From the NCBI GenBank assembly GCA_023382975.1, contig JAHDXO010000006.1, positions 42,645 to 106,644 of the forward strand: DNA of 64,000 bases. Direction: 5' to 3'. Below, in pieces: positions 60,794-64,000 of this stretch (positions are counted from its first letter, which is position 1; each line of letters opens with the position of its first letter). Under the pieces are notes generated by a model that did no database searches, was not told the DNA's origin, and saw only the letters and a list, made by a program, of their open reading frames with translations. Both the position numbers and the translations under genes were made by a program. The DNA comes from Pirellulaceae bacterium. Lineage in GTDB: Bacteria; Planctomycetota; Planctomycetia; Pirellulales; Pirellulaceae.

Positions 60794-61672
60794 TCATTTC
60801 GAAGGAGACTCAGCGTCAAGCTCGTAGGCCGATCGGATGAGACTCCAGACGCGATCGACCATGGCTTGGTGGCCGGTCTGCGTGAGATGGATCGTATCGA
60901 CGGTCGAGTCGCTGCCGGCGAGGATGGACAACAGGACTCGTTTGGGAACCAGGATGACGTTGTGTCGTGCCGCGACAAGGCGTTGCGCGCGGCCGTATTC
61001 GTGGCAGAACGGCGGTAACGGCAGTTCGAACATCACGACTTGGCGGCTTGGGGTTGCGACATGGGACAGCAGGGCTTCCAGATCTTCGGCGAACTGGGCG
61101 GCCGTGGTCGAGCCGAGCAGATCGTTGCCGCCGATCTCGACGATGACCACGGGTGCCGTAACCGGCTGCGATCTTGCTCGCTTCAAGGCCGAGGCCGCCG
61201 TTTCGCCGGCGTGCGAGATGTCTTGCACGTCCAAACCGCGGGTTCGAGCGAGAATTCTGGGCCACGTTTCCGCCTTGTCATCGCCGCCCATGCCCGCGGT
61301 GATGGAATCGCCGATCACCGAAAGTGACCGGCTCGAAGCGGGCTGCAGTGATTGCGTGACGTGGTAAGGCGCCTCGATCAAGGCAGCGACAAGCCACACC
61401 ACGGCAACGGCATAGGCGCTCCCTCGCCGCCATTTTTTCAGGACGGCGGATGCGATCCACACCAGCGTGACCAGGCCGGCTACGCCATAAACCCAGAAAG
61501 GGATCGGCGTCGCCGAAACGACGATTGCGATGCTACCGATCAGAAAGCAAAACCCGGTGATGCGTCTGCACGCTGCGTGCGACCGAGTCGACGCGAGAGC
61601 CGCCACGATGACCAACGCCACTCCCGTGAAGAATGCCTGCCCGCTCGCGATGTGGAAGACGAGCCAATTCAT
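60794..61672 (-). CDS. Membrane-anchored SGNH/GDSL hydrolase
   Basis: A 292-residue protein. The first 115 residues hold several hydrophobic helices (FHIASGQAFFTGVALVIVAA, ITGFCFLIGSIAIVV, WVYGVAGLVTLVWIASAV, AVAVVWLVAALIEA). An SGNH esterase domain follows: block I SVIGDSITAG with catalytic Ser, block III EIGGNDLLG, and block V DTIHLTQTGH with Asp and His. The hydrolase probably faces the periplasm and removes acyl groups from lipids or glycans. ATG 61672 has a GAGAG site. It follows the M28 peptidase by 61 bases on the same strand and may share its transcript. Its substrate is unknown. Confidence 0.85.
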   Translation of the reverse strand: MNWLVFHIASGQAFFTGVALVIVAALASTRSHAACRRITGFCFLIGSIAIVVSATPIPFWVYGVAGLVTLVWIASAVLKKWRRGSAYAVAVVWLVAALIEAPYHVTQSLQPASSRSLSVIGDSITAGMGGDDKAETWPRILARTRGLDVQDISHAGETAASALKRARSQPVTAPVVIVEIGGNDLLGSTTAAQFAEDLEALLSHVATPSRQVVMFELPLPPFCHEYGRAQRLVAARHNVILVPKRVLLSILAGSDSTVDTIHLTQTGHQAMVDRVWSLIRSAYELDAESPSK

Positions 61673-61733
61673 CTGCGTGCGTCTCTCGCAGAGACCAAGG
61701 GCTTAGACGGCATGAATCGCGAGATCGCCCGAC

Positions 61734-64000
61734 CTAATCGCGCGAGCCTGGTGTCACTTCCAGGGTAATTCGCTCGTCGCCGCGTTGGACGACGATCTTG
61801 ACGGGCACGCCGATCTTCAGGGCCTCGATCGCATAGGTGTAGTCGTAGATGTTCTCGATCTTCTTTCCGGCCAGTTCGACGATCAAGTCGCCGGCCCGCA
61901 CCCCCGCCTTCTCGGCGGGTCCGTCCTTGCCGACGCCGGACAGTTTTAAGCCTTTGACATCGCCTTCGGCGTAATCGGGGATGGTGCCCAAGTAGGCGCG
62001 CAAACCGGCTCGCTGACCGCGTTCGGCCGGCCGTGCCTGGGCCACGTAGTCGGGCGCCTGTTCGGCGGTCGCCAGGGATCGGGCGATCAAAGCCATCAGC
62101 CGCGCAATCTTCGCTGTCCCTTCGTAATTCAATGTGTCGGGGGTATCGCGAGGCGTGTGGTACTCGCTGTGCGAGCCGGTGAAAGCTGACAGAATGGGCA
62201 CGCCGCGCACGTAGAACGAACTGGCGTCCGTGGGCAGATAGCTGTCTTCCTGGAGCGTGACCGGCAAACCGACGGGCGCATTGGCGCGTTCGATCAATCC
62301 CGGCCAGGCGCTGGACGAGCCGATGCCTTGCAGGATGAGCCGCTTGTCGAGTCGCCCGACCATGTCCAGGTTCAAACACGCGGGGATGTGCGGGTACAGC
62401 GAGTCGCTGGCCGATCCGTGCGCCGCGCTGGTCGGTGTCGAACGGTTCTTGACAAAATGGCTCGATCCGATCAATCCGAGTTCCTCGCCGGACCAGGCGG
62501 CGAACAGCACGTCGCGCTCGGCGGGCCACTTGCCGGCGGCTTTCAGTCGGCTTGCGTACGCGGCGATCTCCAACAAGGCCGCGACGCCCGAGGCGTTGTC
62601 GTCGGCCCCGAAGTGGATCTCCTGCCGCTCGTCGTCGCGAGCCAGCGAAGAACTGGTCGGGCCCTTGCCCAAGTGATCGACGTGGGCTCCGATCACGATC
62701 GACTGGGCGGTCGGTTGGTCGCCCGCAGCCAGACGAGCCAGTACGTTGCGGCCGGCTCGTTTGGTCTGTTCGATGTCGATTTCCGCGGAGACTTCCACAC
62801 CGGTCACCACGAATCCCATCATCGGCTCGCCGGTATCCAAGGCGTCCTGCAGCGTCTTCAGCGACTTGTCGGCGGCGGCGAGCCACCCCTCGGCGACTTG
62901 ATTGGTCACGCTGATCACCGGCACTCCGGTACCCGCCAACGAACCGTCGAATCCCAACGGGATCAGCGGTTGCCGGGCTTGGGAATTCGGACCGTTCACC
63001 AGGATCAGGCCCCGCGCGCCCTTGTCGCGAGCGACCATCGCCTTGTACCGCAGACTGGCATAGCGGGACAGATGCTGACGGCGTTCAGGGGCAACCTGCT
63101 CGGGCAGGAAACGATACGCCAACACCCATTTGTCTTGCACGTCCAGATGCACGAACGAATCGTACTGCGGCATCGCTTCCTCGGCCGGAGCGACGATTCC
63201 ATAGCCTGCGAAGACGACCGGCCCGGCCTCGATGTCGCCTGTCTGCGAGAACGACACGGGGATCCAATCGGTTTGCAACTTGTATTGTCGATCCGCCGCA
63301 TGCAATTGATTCTTGTCACCCAACGCAACGCCGGACGTGAACGGAAAACTCTGAAAGAACGTGCCGTCATCGCCGGCCGGTTGGAGTCCCAGGTAGTCGA
63401 GATACGCAGCCACGTAAGCCGTGGCCATTTGTTCGCCTTGCGTGCCCGTCAAGCGGCCTTCGAGTTCGGGGCGGCACAGATAGTCGACGTGCCGCATGAT
63501 GTCCACAGGCGAAAATTGAGCGGTTGTCTGACGGGACGCGATCTGCGCCGCTTCGACCGCGTCCTTCGCCGCGTCGGCCGTCGCCGCACCGGCCGGGCCG
63601 AGCCCTAGCAATCGTCGGGCTTCCTCGTGGTTCCAACTCGCCAGGAACAACTGGGATTGTTTCGAGGCGGTTCGGTTCGAGGTCCAGGTCAACTGCTTGC
63701 CGTCGGGACTGAAGGCGGGCAGTCCGTCGAAGCCCTGCGTGTACGTCACGCGAACCGGCGTCGATTTCGCCGCGGCGTCGACCAGGTAGAGTTCGAAGTT
63801 CGCGAATCCGTGCCGATTGGTCGTGAAGATCAGGTACTCGCTCGATGGATGGTAGAACGGCGCCCACGACATCGCGCCCATGCGCGTCAACTGCCGCGCA
63901 TCGGATCCGTCCACGTTCATCGTCCAGATTTCGGCGATCGCGCCGTCGATCGAAAATCGCCGCCAGCAGATGCGGCGGCCGTCCGGCGAAAAGAACGGGC
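61734..64000 (-). CDS. M28 aminopeptidase-like protein with TolB propeller and PDZ domain (5' end outside window)
   Basis: Only the last 755 codons are in the window; the frame is open to base 64000 (PFFSPDGRRICW lies upstream of the first ATG at 63920). The visible order is: TolB/WD40-like blades (PAFSPDGKQLTW), a PA-like insert, and an M28 zinc peptidase. The metal ligands are seen in GAHVDHLG, GADDNASGVA, SGEELGLIGS (catalytic and metal Glu), NLDMVG and SEYHTPRDT. A C-terminal PDZ domain follows (GPAEKAGVRAGDLIVELAGK). All five metal-site motifs are intact. It is probably exported, acting on peptides outside the cytoplasm. The SGNH hydrolase gene follows. Confidence 0.9.
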   Translation of the reverse strand, partial: PFFSPDGRRICWRRFSIDGAIAEIWTMNVDGSDARQLTRMGAMSWAPFYHPSSEYLIFTTNRHGFANFELYLVDAAAKSTPVRVTYTQGFDGLPAFSPDGKQLTWTSNRTASKQSQLFLASWNHEEARRLLGLGPAGAATADAAKDAVEAAQIASRQTTAQFSPVDIMRHVDYLCRPELEGRLTGTQGEQMATAYVAAYLDYLGLQPAGDDGTFFQSFPFTSGVALGDKNQLHAADRQYKLQTDWIPVSFSQTGDIEAGPVVFAGYGIVAPAEEAMPQYDSFVHLDVQDKWVLAYRFLPEQVAPERRQHLSRYASLRYKAMVARDKGARGLILVNGPNSQARQPLIPLGFDGSLAGTGVPVISVTNQVAEGWLAAADKSLKTLQDALDTGEPMMGFVVTGVEVSAEIDIEQTKRAGRNVLARLAAGDQPTAQSIVIGAHVDHLGKGPTSSSLARDDERQEIHFGADDNASGVAALLEIAAYASRLKAAGKWPAERDVLFAAWSGEELGLIGSSHFVKNRSTPTSAAHGSASDSLYPHIPACLNLDMVGRLDKRLILQGIGSSSAWPGLIERANAPVGLPVTLQEDSYLPTDASSFYVRGVPILSAFTGSHSEYHTPRDTPDTLNYEGTAKIARLMALIARSLATAEQAPDYVAQARPAERGQRAGLRAYLGTIPDYAEGDVKGLKLSGVGKDGPAEKAGVRAGDLIVELAGKKIENIYDYTYAIEALKIGVPVKIVVQRGDERITLEVTPGSRD

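Overview
The window reads as a chromosomal segment of a planctomycete, most likely of the Pirellulales type. This is an inference from gene content: a secreted giant with an LEPR-XLL-type N-terminus, a formylglycine sulfatase beside Tat-exported Gfo/Idh and glycosidase-like proteins, a PQQ-propeller protein, BlaI plus M56 pairs, Uma2 and Rpn nucleases, a bacterial alpha-2-macroglobulin, and a hydrazine-synthase-alpha-like haem protein. GC content is high throughout, and most genes have recognisable Shine-Dalgarno sites with occasional GTG or TTG starts.

Layout. 1-5353 (minus): the 5' end of a repeat-bearing secreted protein, then a row of a GT2 glycosyltransferase, a distant BshC-like protein and an Eis-like acetyltransferase. 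5672-11323 (plus): soluble transhydrogenase, a PQQ-propeller protein, and a BlaI/M56 operon whose promoter carries a palindrome over its -10 box and which ends in a good intrinsic terminator. 11608-18727 (plus): a 2007-residue alpha-2-macroglobulin and a Ser/Thr kinase. 18767-22704 (minus): an Rpn-type nuclease and an acyltransferase-ACP-acyl-ACP synthetase fusion. 23137-36564 (minus): a four-gene nonribosomal peptide synthetase operon. 36954-38610 (minus): an NCS1 permease with a 60-residue membrane protein. 38796-44286 (plus): Uma2 nuclease, sulfatase, Gfo/Idh oxidoreductase, TIM-barrel glycosidase-like protein. 44416-47565 (minus): a TIR-NACHT-SUMF1 fusion. 48127-51940: IspD, two PilT-family ATPases, a zinc-ribbon membrane protein. 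52043-59548 (plus): lipoprotein binding protein, tRNA-Ala(CGC), acyl-CoA dehydrogenase, LamG/HzsA-like cytochrome. 59644-64000 (minus): second Rpn nuclease, SGNH hydrolase, and an M28 peptidase running off the end.

The most interesting system is the NRPS operon. Its order of transcription is: stand-alone ligase plus carrier protein (loading), C-A-T, an isocitrate-lyase/PEP-mutase-family enzyme, and C-A-T-C-A-T-TE. The loading ligase closely resembles oxalyl-CoA synthetases, and the lyase belongs to a superfamily that also contains oxalate-forming oxaloacetate hydrolases. Together they suggest a tripeptide capped by a small diacid or keto acid made on site; this is a hypothesis. No phosphopantetheinyl transferase, MbtH protein or dedicated exporter lies in the window. 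The second is the TIR-NACHT-SUMF1 protein, a plausible abortive-infection or signalling protein, which sits next to a 209-bp nest of inverted repeats.

The larger intergenic gaps at 22.9, 36.7 and 47.9 kb each hold a nested palindromic element with long perfect arms, of the kind expected for MITE- or REP-like repeats. I saw no transposase, integrase, prophage, CRISPR array or riboswitch.
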